Shown: positions 1 through 5,994, counted from the stretch's first letter. The stretch is 8,980 nt of DNA from Acidobacteriota bacterium (GCA_020200195.1 JAIVJE010000317.1:1-8980); one strand, 5' to 3'. Numbers and translations: made by a program. The notes: a model not told the origin generated them from the letters alone.

Positions 1-1108
1 GATAGAGATAACCAAACCGGACGCAGGAGATGAGCTCCTGCGGAGAGCCGTTGTAGTCGGTGTAGTAGGCCTCGCGCCGGCCGAGAAGCGCCACGCTCGC
101 GGCGTGGTGGTAATCGTCGTTCCACAGCGCGTCCAGGCCGTAACCGTCGGTCTCCGGGCTGCGGACGAGCGTCGTGTCCTGCGGTTCGTTCTCAGCAGTG
201 ATGTATACGCTCCTCGCGCCGGCCGCGGCACGCGCGCTTGCGGCGATCTCGCGCAGGACGTGCGGGGTCGATGCGTCCATGACGTTCTGCGTCGCGTCCA
301 GCCGGAGGCCGTCGAAGTGAAATTCCGCGATCCAGTAGGCAGCGTTCTCGATGAACAGCTCACGCGCCGGGCGCGGGCCTTCGAAGTTGATCGCACGGCC
401 CCAGTCGTTCTTGTGACGGTCGGTGAAATAGTCGGGAGAAAACTCCGCGAGGTAATTGCCGGATGGCCCCAAGTGGTTATAGACGACATCGAGAATGACG
501 CCGAGTCCGGCCGCGTGGGCGCGATCGACGAACGCGCGGAGATCGTCAGGGGTGCCGTACAACCGGGTCGGCGCATAGAGGTTGACGCCGTCGTACCCCC
601 AGCCAAACCGCCCCGCGAAATCGGCGATCGGCATCATCTCGACGATGGTGACGCCGATCCGCGCCAGCTCGTCGAGCTCCGCCAGGGCCGCCTGCCACGT
701 GCCGGCCGGCGTAAAGGTCCCGACGTGCATTTCGTAAATGACCTGGCCGTCGCGGCGCACGCCTTTCCATCCTGCGTCGGACCAACGATAGGCGGACGGA
801 TCGATCACAGCAGACGCGCCATGGGGACCGTCCGGCTGAAAACGCGAGACGGGGTCGGGCCGTAATCGATCCCCGTCGAGGCGATACCAGTAGCGAGTGC
901 CTGGGCTGATTCCAGCGATGACGCCAGAGAAAAAACCGTCCGCTTCGCGAGTAAGCGGGACGAGCCGTTGCGCGGCGTCAGAGGAAGGCGTCGATAGTCC
1001 GTCAGCCGTCGGTTCCAGGACAAAATCGACCGACTTACAGGAAGGCGCCCAGACACTCGCGCGGGCGCGGCCCTCAGACATCAAGTCTACGCCGGCCGTC
1101 AGCCTCAC
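1..1108 (-). CDS. treZ: Malto-oligosyltrehalose trehalohydrolase, C-terminus cut off by the window edge
   Basis: A GH13 cytosolic enzyme that hydrolyses the bond next to the terminal trehalose of maltooligosyl-trehalose, the second step of the TreY/TreZ route from glycogen-like glucans to trehalose. About 369 residues are visible; the family usually has about 580-620. The N-terminal E-set domain carries VWAP and then FQPDGPHGASAVIDP, a strong TreZ signature. The barrel follows, with DVVYNHLGPSGNY, DGLRLDATQ (nucleophile Asp about residue 271), AENEPQ (general acid Glu about 306) and NDDYHH. The third catalytic Asp would lie beyond base 1. I chose GTG at 1108 because AGVDLMSEGRARASVWAP aligns with the usual TreZ N-terminus and an AGGA lies four bases upstream. 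ATG at 1081 is the alternative. The GTG overlaps the stop of the clpP-like gene, so translation is probably coupled. treY is not visible and could lie to the left. Confidence 0.93.
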   Translation of the reverse strand, partial: MRLTAGVDLMSEGRARASVWAPSCKSVDFVLEPTADGLSTPSSDAAQRLVPLTREADGFFSGVIAGISPGTRYWYRLDGDRLRPDPVSRFQPDGPHGASAVIDPSAYRWSDAGWKGVRRDGQVIYEMHVGTFTPAGTWQAALAELDELARIGVTIVEMMPIADFAGRFGWGYDGVNLYAPTRLYGTPDDLRAFVDRAHAAGLGVILDVVYNHLGPSGNYLAEFSPDYFTDRHKNDWGRAINFEGPRPARELFIENAAYWIAEFHFDGLRLDATQNVMDASTPHVLREIAASARAAAGARSVYITAENEPQDTTLVRSPETDGYGLDALWNDDYHHAASVALLGRREAYYTDYNGSPQELISCVRFGYLY

Positions 1109-1872
1109 GCGGTCCTGTCGGGTTCGGGTGCGGGGATCGTAGAAGGAATGTTTGCGGATTCGGCGGCCGCCGGGGCGTGCTCTTCGACTCGCCTCTCACT
1201 GGGCCGCTCCGGCGCCGGCGAGGACGTGGGCTGCGGTGGCCGTTCATCTGAGACTTGATCGGTTCGCACCGAGGCATCGAACGGAGCGAGTACTTCGTCG
1301 ATGAGGCCGTACTCCTTGGCTCTCGCCGCATCGAGATAGAAGTCCGTGCGCTTGGTGTCGCGGATAATCTGCCGCAGAGGCTTGCCGGAACGGTCAGCCA
1401 GAATGCGATAGATCTGACTCTGCATCTGCTTCAAACGGTCCAGGTGCTGTGCCGCAGCAGTGGTGGACTGCCATCCTGCCCATTTGGCGGGTTCGTGGAT
1501 CATGATCCACGAGTGTGGGAACGCGAAGCGTTTACCGGGGCTCGCCGCCTGCAGCACCACCGAACCCATCGAGTAGGCCATGCCCTGCACGACGATGGTG
1601 ATGTCGACGCCCCGCGTAACGAGATGGCGGATCGTGTCGTGAATGGCCAGGCCGTCGGTGACGTTGCCTCCCGCGCTGTTGACGTAAAGAACGATCGGCT
1701 TTGCCCCGTCGTTCGCGAGTTCCCGCAGGCGCTCGATGACCGCGCGTGCACTGTCCTTCTCGATGTCGCCGATGAGGTACACGTCCCGCAGCCGCTCCGA
1801 CTGCTCTTTCCGGACGATGTCCTTGACCGCATCGACCAGTTCGTTCAGCAGGCGATCGTTGATATCACTCAT
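1105..1872 (-). CDS. ClpP-like serine protease (peptidase family S14) with a long disordered C-terminal tail
   Basis: A homologue of the proteolytic subunit of Clp protease, which forms barrel-shaped cytosolic oligomers fed by AAA+ unfoldases. From the ATG it has 255 residues. The oxyanion-strand motif NSAGGNVTDGLAIHDT is at 65-80. The triad is intact: Ser101 in GMAYSMGS, His126 in WIMIHEP and Asp177 in RDTKRTDFYL, followed by AKEYGLID. Compared with E. coli ClpP there is one extra residue in the His-Asp interval and one more just before the Asp. The N-terminal stretch before the core differs from the usual axial-loop sequence. Residues about 200-255 form a Pro/Ala/Glu/Ser-rich tail that standard ClpP (about 200 residues) lacks. 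No clpX or second clpP is adjacent, so this is probably an accessory paralogue. ATG at 1872 is preferred; an in-frame GTG at 1893 is possible, and neither has a clear ribosome site. The stop overlaps the treZ start. Confidence 0.87.
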   Translation of the reverse strand: MSDINDRLLNELVDAVKDIVRKEQSERLRDVYLIGDIEKDSARAVIERLRELANDGAKPIVLYVNSAGGNVTDGLAIHDTIRHLVTRGVDITIVVQGMAYSMGSVVLQAASPGKRFAFPHSWIMIHEPAKWAGWQSTTAAAQHLDRLKQMQSQIYRILADRSGKPLRQIIRDTKRTDFYLDAARAKEYGLIDEVLAPFDASVRTDQVSDERPPQPTSSPAPERPSERRVEEHAPAAAESANIPSTIPAPEPDRTA

Positions 1873-1914
1873 ATGCGGGTATCTTGTTCGCACGGCCCGT
1901 GCCGTCGAGTGTTC

Positions 1915-1920
1915 GGGAGG
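1915..1920 (+). promoter_or_regulatory. Strong Shine-Dalgarno fixing the start of the DUF2231-Rieske gene
   Basis: GGGAGG sits five bases before the ATG at 1926. The frame is open further upstream to a TTG at 1884, but that start has no ribosome site and lies within 12 bases of the divergent clpP start. This site therefore decides in favour of 1926. Confidence 0.8.
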
Positions 1921-1925
1921 CCACT

Positions 1926-2726
1926 ATGAGAAGCCGCGCGCATTTTAAAGCCCATCCCCTGCATCCCGCGCTGATTCCGTTTCCGTTCGCGTTCCTTACC
2001 GGAGCTCTGCTGTTCGACACCATCGGGCTAATTCGAGAGAGTCGCGCGCTCTGGACCACCGGTGCCCATCTGACGATTGCCGGGATCGCCGCTGGCGTGC
2101 TCGCAGCGATCCCCGGCATCATTGACTATCTCTATACAGTGCCGCCGGGAAGCTCGGGTAAGAAGCGAGCCACCAGGCATGGCGCGTTGAATATTATCGC
2201 GCTGGCCCTCTTTGGAGGTGCGTGGGCCCTCCGCGGGCCCGATTGGTCCCCCTCGCTCGCCTCGACGGCGCTCGAGCTTGTTGGCGCCTCCACCCTCGCA
2301 TATGCCGGTTGGCTGGGCGGGACGCTCATCACCCGTAATCTCATCAGCGTGGACCATCGGTACGCAAGAGCCGGCAAATGGAAAGAAGAGTGGTTCGCCG
2401 GCAAAGCCGGAGAGCCCTTGGTCGTCGCCCACACAGACGACCTCGCCGCTGACCAGATGAAGCTCCTTCACGTGAACGGCCACCGTATCGTGCTTGCCCG
2501 GAAGGCCGATCATTTCATCGCGTTCGACGACAGCTGCACACACCGAGGCGGGTCGCTGGCCGGCGGCGTGATGATCGATGGCACCGTGCAATGCCTGTGG
2601 CACGGCTCGCAATTCGATGGTTCTACCGGGGGCGTCCGCTGCGGACCCGCAAGACAGCCTATCGGCGCTTACGAGGTGAGGCAAGCGCAGAACGGCGATG
2701 TCCTGCTCGTTTCGCCACCGGGATGA
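1926..2726 (+). CDS. Membrane protein: N-terminal DUF2231 domain fused to a C-terminal Rieske [2Fe-2S] domain
   Basis: A 266-residue protein in two parts. Residues about 10-140 are a hydrophobic DUF2231-type domain opening with HPLHPALIPFPFAF, with about four predicted membrane segments near 14-32, 45-68, 87-102 and 117-136. Residues about 160-266 form a Rieske ferredoxin-like domain with all four cluster ligands: Cys204 and His206 in CTHRGGSL, Cys223 and His226 in CLWHGSQFD. The likely role is membrane-anchored electron transfer or redox sensing; the partner is unknown and no oxygenase subunit is nearby. The ligand spacing is that of the small Rieske ferredoxins, and no Tat signal is seen, so the cluster may face the cytoplasm. 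The start is set by GGGAGG at 1915-1920. A TTGATA (1859-1864) and a TATCTT (1880-1885) lie upstream but are only 15 bp apart, so a promoter there is weak. The last 68 bases overlap the convergent DUF3052-like gene. Confidence 0.88.
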   Translation: MRSRAHFKAHPLHPALIPFPFAFLTGALLFDTIGLIRESRALWTTGAHLTIAGIAAGVLAAIPGIIDYLYTVPPGSSGKKRATRHGALNIIALALFGGAWALRGPDWSPSLASTALELVGASTLAYAGWLGGTLITRNLISVDHRYARAGKWKEEWFAGKAGEPLVVAHTDDLAADQMKLLHVNGHRIVLARKADHFIAFDDSCTHRGGSLAGGVMIDGTVQCLWHGSQFDGSTGGVRCGPARQPIGAYEVRQAQNGDVLLVSPPG

Positions 2727-3324
2727 CGAATTTCTCGGCTGTATGGGTCTCTGAGAAGCTCACCACTTTGACGTCCACGAGCCCGGCGCGCTTGCCCGCC
2801 GCCATGGTTTCTCCTTCAGTCACCGGCGCGGCAGCGGCTTTCCCCCTCACCACCCATAAGGCTCCGGCCTGACTCAAGCGGCGCGCGAGCGTACCCAGTT
2901 GTTCGAGCGAATCCCGGGTCGACGCGGCGTAGAAGATGATGTCGGCCGGCGGCGCACCGGCTTTCGGAGCGCCGCGCATCGCGCGCGCCCCCCGCTTCGC
3001 CAGTTCACGGACGAACTCCTCGTCGTTCAAACCGACGAGGACCACACGCATGCCGGCCTTGACGCCGAGCTTGTCGAGTCGAGACGGCGGGTTCGTGATG
3101 CGTGCTGCCCACTTCGCCGCTGACGCGCCGATCTGAAACTCGGCGACGCTTCCCCCAAATCGCACCTCGAGACGTCCGTCCGACGCCGTCGCCGCCTCTA
3201 TCCCGTTCAGCGGAATGACGAGCCTGAACGGACCTCGGAAGACCAGGTCCTTGTGTTCGAGCCACGCCGTCCCCGGGGCCGTCCGGCCCTCGTATCGCAG
3301 TGTGCACGGCGCGTCATACCCCAC
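2659..3324 (-). CDS. DUF3052-like protein of unknown function
   Basis: A 221-residue protein with no predicted membrane segment or signal peptide. Residues about 1-80 form a beta-rich N-terminal part ending in AAKWAARITNPPSRLDKLGV. Residues about 85-205 resemble the DUF3052 family: KLGVKAGMRVVLVG, then ADIIFYAAS, a helix, GALWVVRGK, and GLVDVKVVSFSETHTAEKFVIP. Many DUF3052 proteins consist of only this second part, so the N-terminal addition makes this one longer. The function of the family is unknown and no catalytic motif stands out. It starts with a GTG that overlaps the end of the SRPBCC gene by 11 bases, so it is the third gene of the marR operon and probably translationally coupled; AGAAGG lies about 12 bases upstream. 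The basic C-terminal tail (RRSALASPRKRR) is encoded in the overlap with the convergent Rieske gene. The family call rests on remembered motif resemblance. Confidence 0.68.
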   Translation of the reverse strand: MGYDAPCTLRYEGRTAPGTAWLEHKDLVFRGPFRLVIPLNGIEAATASDGRLEVRFGGSVAEFQIGASAAKWAARITNPPSRLDKLGVKAGMRVVLVGLNDEEFVRELAKRGARAMRGAPKAGAPPADIIFYAASTRDSLEQLGTLARRLSQAGALWVVRGKAAAAPVTEGETMAAGKRAGLVDVKVVSFSETHTAEKFVIPVAKRAGHRRSALASPRKRR

Positions 3325-3829
3325 GGCTGGACTCGACCTTCTTCTTCAGTGATGACATGTAGACACTGATGGTGCCTTCATGACCGAAGACGTAACGGGC
3401 CACGAATCGGAACAGCGGATTATAGACCTCGCCGTTTTCGGTGATGGCGAGGGTGGTGCTTCCAGCCGCGGGTATGAGCTCGTAGGTCCACGTGCCGCCG
3501 AACGGGAGCGACGGATCCGCGATGCGTACCACCAGCAGTCTCGCCGGCTCGCGACGGTCAACCGCCAAGGTCAGCCGGCCCGAGCTGCCGTGTTCGACCC
3601 AGACCATCTGTCCATTGATATCCGGCGGACGCTCCACCTTCGTCACGTCCGGGCGCCACGATGGGAATGCATCGACACGTGTGATCGCGTCCCAGATCGT
3701 CTGCGGCGGTACGTCGAAGCGTGCCTCCCGTGTCGCGGTGTGGGCGCGCAGCAACCGCGTCCCGATGATCGCAACCAGCGCGAGGATCACTGCGACGACA
3801 ATCCCCGCGCCGACCAGCCACTTCATCAT
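3314..3829 (-). CDS. SRPBCC-family (START/Bet v1-like) protein with an N-terminal membrane anchor
   Basis: A 171-residue protein. Residues about 4-23 are one hydrophobic segment, either an anchor or an uncleaved signal. Residues about 35-165 look like a polyketide-cyclase/SRPBCC fold: FDVPPQTIWDAITRVDAFPSWRP is the usual first strand and helix with the W-D-x-x-x-F-P-x-W pattern, and TWTYELIPAAGSTTLAITENGEVYNP is the typical central beta sheet. These folds make a hydrophobic pocket for lipids or small aromatic ligands. The ligand here is unknown and I see no catalytic residues. The first ATG (3829) overlaps the marR stop as ATGA and follows a full-consensus ribosome site; the adjacent second ATG (3826) is equally possible. 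Being in one operon with a MarR regulator suggests a role in handling a small hydrophobic compound, but that is inference. Confidence 0.82.
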   Translation of the reverse strand: MMKWLVGAGIVVAVILALVAIIGTRLLRAHTATREARFDVPPQTIWDAITRVDAFPSWRPDVTKVERPPDINGQMVWVEHGSSGRLTLAVDRREPARLLVVRIADPSLPFGGTWTYELIPAAGSTTLAITENGEVYNPLFRFVARYVFGHEGTISVYMSSLKKKVESSRGV

Positions 3830-4320
3830 CTGTCACCTCCGCTCGCTGCCGCTCCTGCCTGTCCGGCATCGCTCTGAGCCTCCATCTGCTGCTGTGCCGC
3901 ACGTGCAAGGAGCGCGAGTCCGTAGATCGCTGCGTCGCGATCCGCATCATCCAGACGCTCAACGAGCGCCTCCACCCGTGCCGCATCCAGCACCGACGAG
4001 GCCTGACGGAGACGAACACCGGCAGTCGTGAGGCGCAGGTGCACGCGACGACGATCGGCGGTATCGCGGAGCCGCACGACACAGCCTTTGCGCTCCAGTC
4101 GATCGATCGACAACGACATCGTTCCGGCGGTCACGCCCATATGGCGCGCCAGGTCGTTCAACGTCGTCGGTTCGACGTCGTCCAGATGGTCGAGGATGCT
4201 GGCCTGATGCCGGCTCAACAGTCGGTGTGTCTGCGGATCCCGGACGTGCCGCGTGTGGCAGGCGAAGTAGATACGCGGGTACAGCGCCATGACCTGTTTT
4301 GCCGCGTCGACCGGATCCAT
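3826..4320 (-). CDS. MarR-family winged-helix transcriptional regulator
   Basis: A 164-residue DNA-binding regulator of the ligand-responsive MarR type, acting as a dimer. Residues 40-80 hold the helix-turn-helix: HQASILDHLDDVEPTTLNDLARHMGV is the scaffold and TAGTMSLSIDRLERKG (about 64-79) the recognition helix. The wing RLRDTADRRRVHLRLT (about 83-98) contains the conserved D-x-R-R pattern. The flanking helices, including an Ala/Gln-rich C-terminus, would form the dimer interface. It is first in a three-gene operon and divergent from the ABC efflux operon, the classic position for an autoregulator that also controls an exporter. ATG at 4320 has no ribosome site before it, so the mRNA may be leaderless or start at Met11. 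A TTGACA within the inverted repeat at 4339-4360 may be its -35 box, which would give autorepression. Confidence 0.88.
   Translation of the reverse strand: MDPVDAAKQVMALYPRIYFACHTRHVRDPQTHRLLSRHQASILDHLDDVEPTTLNDLARHMGVTAGTMSLSIDRLERKGCVVRLRDTADRRRVHLRLTTAGVRLRQASSVLDAARVEALVERLDDADRDAAIYGLALLARAAQQQMEAQSDAGQAGAAASGGDR
3833..3840 (-). promoter_or_regulatory. Full-length Shine-Dalgarno for the SRPBCC gene, inside the end of marR
   Basis: Read on the minus strand this is GGAGGTGA, complementary to eight bases of the usual 16S rRNA 3' tail. It sits three bases before the double ATG. It lies within the last codons of marR, so independent initiation on the second gene is expected even without coupling. 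Confidence 0.8.
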
Positions 4321-4338
4321 GAGAGTAAGATGACGAGA

Positions 4339-4360
4339 TTAGTTTGTTTTGTCAAACCAA
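4339..4360. promoter_or_regulatory. Probable MarR operator: AT-rich inverted repeat overlapping a -35-like box
   Basis: The left arm TTAGTTTG (4339-4346) and the right arm CAAACCAA (4353-4360) match as inverted repeats at seven of eight positions, around a six-base centre TTTTGT. Arm length, AT-richness and position, 18 bases in front of marR, fit typical MarR-dimer operators. On the minus strand the right part contains TTGACA (4355 to 4350); 17 bases further is CATCTT, only a poor -10. A bound dimer there would block marR and could affect the divergent efflux operon. The symmetry is seen directly; binding is inferred. Confidence 0.5.
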
Positions 4361-4471
4361 ATTTAATAGCGGTAAATTGTTCTAAACCAGTGACCTGTGT
4401 ATTCCGTCCAATTGACCGTTGCGGATGGTGGGCCCAAAAACCCTGAGTCTGTGTCCGTTCCTGGGACGTCA

Positions 4472-4485
4472 CGGTTCCGGAACCG
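4472..4485. repeat. Perfect 14-bp palindrome in the efflux operon leader
   Basis: CGGTTCCGGAACCG is fully self-complementary with no spacer. Such a palindrome is expected by chance about once in 16 kb, so in a 320-bp regulatory region it is a reasonable candidate for a second protein-binding site. There is no direct evidence of function. Confidence 0.5.
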
Positions 4486-4595
4486 GGCACAGCGAGCGAC
4501 CGGTATCATCCCCAAGCGATTCACAAGCACCTTATCTTCAACATGTTAGACGGCAGGTTACTCGTGGCACAGGGCTTGGGTTATCTGAACTGACG

Positions 4596-4618
4596 CCGGA
4601 GGCTCCTTCGCCCTCCGG
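4596..4618 (+). other. Potential hairpin in the 5' leader of the adaptor mRNA
   Basis: CCGGAGG (4596-4602) and CCTCCGG (4612-4618) can form a seven-pair GC-rich stem with a nine-base loop. The right part also belongs to the 10-bp palindrome CCTCCGGAGG (4612-4621). It ends 12 bases before the GAGG ribosome site and has no U-run after it, so it is not an intrinsic terminator. It may affect translation or simply be chance. Confidence 0.3.
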
Positions 4619-4630
4619 AGGTTCAGGACA

Positions 4631-4634
4631 GAGG
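4631..4634 (+). promoter_or_regulatory. Ribosome binding site fixing the adaptor start
   Basis: GAGG lies six bases before ATG 4641. It favours this start over the longer open frame back to 4419. The protein beginning here has the short basic N-terminus and membrane anchor expected of a periplasmic adaptor. Confidence 0.65.
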
Positions 4635-4640
4635 CAATCA

Positions 4641-5897
4641 ATGGTCGATATTGCTCGCTCGTCGGACGTCCTCCGCAAGAAGAAGATCCGTCGCGCGCTC
4701 TATGGGGGCGCAGCGCTCCTCGTCATTATTTTGATCACCGTGGGGGTGTCCCGGCTCAAGCCCGCCGCTCCTTCGGTTGACCGCGCCACCGTGTGGATCG
4801 ATACCGTGAAGAAGGGCCCGATGGTTCGGCAGGTGCGAGGGTCTGGCACCCTCGTGCCGGAAGAGATCCGGTGGATTCCCGCAACCACACAGGGCCGGGT
4901 TGAGAGAATTCTCCTCCGCCCTGGCGCGAACGTGACGCCCGACACGGTCATCCTGGAACTGACAAATCCGGAGCTGCGGCAGTCGGTGATGGATGCGCAG
5001 CTTGGATATCAGTCAGCTCAGGCGGCGTTCCAGAACCGCAAGGCAGAACTCGAAAGCGAGTTGCTCAATCAGGAATCGGATGCGGCGAACATCGAGGCCA
5101 CCTTCAAGCAGGCGGCGCTGACGCTCGAGGCCAACGAGCAGTTGTACAAGGACGGCCTGGTATCCGAGCTTCAGGTGAAGGGGTTCCGGGGCCAGGTGGA
5201 CGAGCTCAAAAACCGACTCGCGATTGCGCGCAAGAGGCTCGCGATCGCGAGCGAAGGCGTGAAGTCGCAGGTGGCGCCGCAGGCGGCCGAAGTGGACCAG
5301 CGCCGCGCCAACTACGACCTGCGGGTACGTCAGCTCGACGACCTCAAGGTCAAAGCGGGCATGAGCGGCGTGCTGCAGCTGGTGCCGGTCGAAGTCGGCT
5401 CGCAGGTCGCACCAGGTACCAACCTCGCGCGGGTGGCGAATCCGACGAACCTGAAGGCGGAGCTGCGGATCGCTGAAACGCAGACGAAAGACATCACCAT
5501 CGGACAGTTTGCCGAAGTCGATACGCGTAACGGCATCGTGCAGGGCCGCGTCGCCCGCATCGACCCGGCCTCGTCCGGCGGAACGGTCGGCGTCGACGTC
5601 ATCCTCGACGGGGCACTGCCCGCAGGCGCACGCCCCGACCTGAGCGTCGACGGCACGATCCGTCTCGAAAAGCTCGACGATGTGGTCTTCGTCGGACGCC
5701 CGGCCTTCGGCCAGGAACAGAGCACCGTGACGCTGTTCAAGCTGACGCCGGACGGAGAAGCGCATCGCGTTACCGTGCAGCTCGGACGCAGCTCGGTGAA
5801 TACCATCGAGATTCGCCAGGGACTTCAGCCGGGAGATCAGGTCATCCTCTCGGACATGTCGACGTATGACCAGTTCGAACGGATACGACTGAATTAG
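4641..5897 (+). CDS. Periplasmic adaptor (membrane fusion protein, MacA/HlyD type) of an ABC efflux system
   Basis: A 418-residue adaptor that would link the inner-membrane permease to an outer-membrane channel. Order of parts: basic start SSDVLRKKKIRR; one membrane anchor about 20-37; first barrel-sandwich (lipoyl) half about 60-110 (GTLVPEEIRWIPATTQGRVERILLRPGANV); a long alpha-helical hairpin about 110-230 rich in Gln, Ala and Glu; second lipoyl half about 232-270 (VKAGMSGVLQLVPVEVGSQVAPGTNLARV); beta barrel about 270-345; membrane-proximal domain about 345-418 with VTVQLGRSSVNTIEIRQGLQPGDQVILSD. The anchor is an uncleaved helix, with no lipobox Cys. It is the first gene of an operon with the ATPase and permease; a repeat-filled 110-bp spacer follows. 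No outer-membrane TolC-like gene is in the window. The divergent marR and the site at 4339-4360 suggest drug- or metabolite-responsive control. RND-type adaptors are similar, but the ABC genes downstream argue for ABC. Confidence 0.92.
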   Translation: MVDIARSSDVLRKKKIRRALYGGAALLVIILITVGVSRLKPAAPSVDRATVWIDTVKKGPMVRQVRGSGTLVPEEIRWIPATTQGRVERILLRPGANVTPDTVILELTNPELRQSVMDAQLGYQSAQAAFQNRKAELESELLNQESDAANIEATFKQAALTLEANEQLYKDGLVSELQVKGFRGQVDELKNRLAIARKRLAIASEGVKSQVAPQAAEVDQRRANYDLRVRQLDDLKVKAGMSGVLQLVPVEVGSQVAPGTNLARVANPTNLKAELRIAETQTKDITIGQFAEVDTRNGIVQGRVARIDPASSGGTVGVDVILDGALPAGARPDLSVDGTIRLEKLDDVVFVGRPAFGQEQSTVTLFKLTPDGEAHRVTVQLGRSSVNTIEIRQGLQPGDQVILSDMSTYDQFERIRLN

Positions 5898-5994
5898 CTC
5901 TCAGCTTTCAGCCTCAGCTGTCAGCTTCTTCGAGCTGGCGCTGACACGGACTGCTGATTGCTGACGGATGATAGCTGACAGCTGATGGCTGTTT
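5898..5994. repeat. Heptad-spaced TCAGC/GCTGA repeats forming a large inverted repeat
   Basis: Starting just after the adaptor stop, TCAGC occurs at 5901, 5908, 5914 and 5921. It is followed in the opposite sense by GCTGA at 5940, 5953, 5960, 5974 and 5981, with the one-mismatch copies GATGA at 5967 and GCTGT at 5988. From 5953 to 5994 this is six consecutive units at exact seven-base spacing. TCAGCTGTCAGCT (5914-5926) and AGCTGACAGCTGA (5973-5985) are a perfect 13-bp inverted repeat with a 46-base interval. The element fills nearly the whole spacer before the ATPase ribosome site and could fold in the operon mRNA. Confidence 0.75.

Larger units (their letters stand above)
4321..4640. other. 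Divergent intergenic region between marR and the efflux operon
   Basis: 320 bases without a supported gene. The first 60-70 bases are clearly AT-rich against the high-GC surroundings, which suggests that the promoters lie there. Contents in order: the inverted repeat at 4339-4360, a plus-strand TTTAAT at 4362-4367 that could be a -10 box but has no good -35, a perfect 14-bp palindrome at 4472-4485, and a hairpin at 4596-4618 before the adaptor ribosome site. The adaptor frame stays open back to 4419, but those extra 74 codons lack protein-like character. No rho-independent terminator and no RNA gene is recognised. Confidence 0.6.

Noticed and set aside
104..865. Open reading frame of 253 codons on the plus strand
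   Set aside because: It is the antisense shadow of treZ. The minus-strand frame carries all expected GH13/TreZ motifs, while this one has no recognisable domain and an Arg/Val-rich composition typical of a high-GC antisense frame.
1859..1885. Sigma-70 promoter TTGATA / TATCTT for the DUF2231-Rieske gene
   Set aside because: The boxes are each close to consensus but only 15 bp apart and overlap the clpP-like coding start. Too weak to list as a feature.
1255..1929. Plus-strand open frame of 224 codons opposite the clpP-like gene
   Set aside because: Antisense shadow; the minus strand has the complete S14 catalytic triad and motifs.
4419..4640. N-terminal extension of the adaptor by 74 codons
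   Set aside because: The frame is open, but the extension has no ribosome site and no protein-like features, and it would place a long loose segment before the membrane anchor. GAGG before ATG 4641 supports the shorter form.
5898..5994. CRISPR array or intrinsic terminator
   Set aside because: The units are only seven bases with no unique spacers, so it is not CRISPR. The inverted repeat is not followed by a T-run, so it is not a standard terminator.
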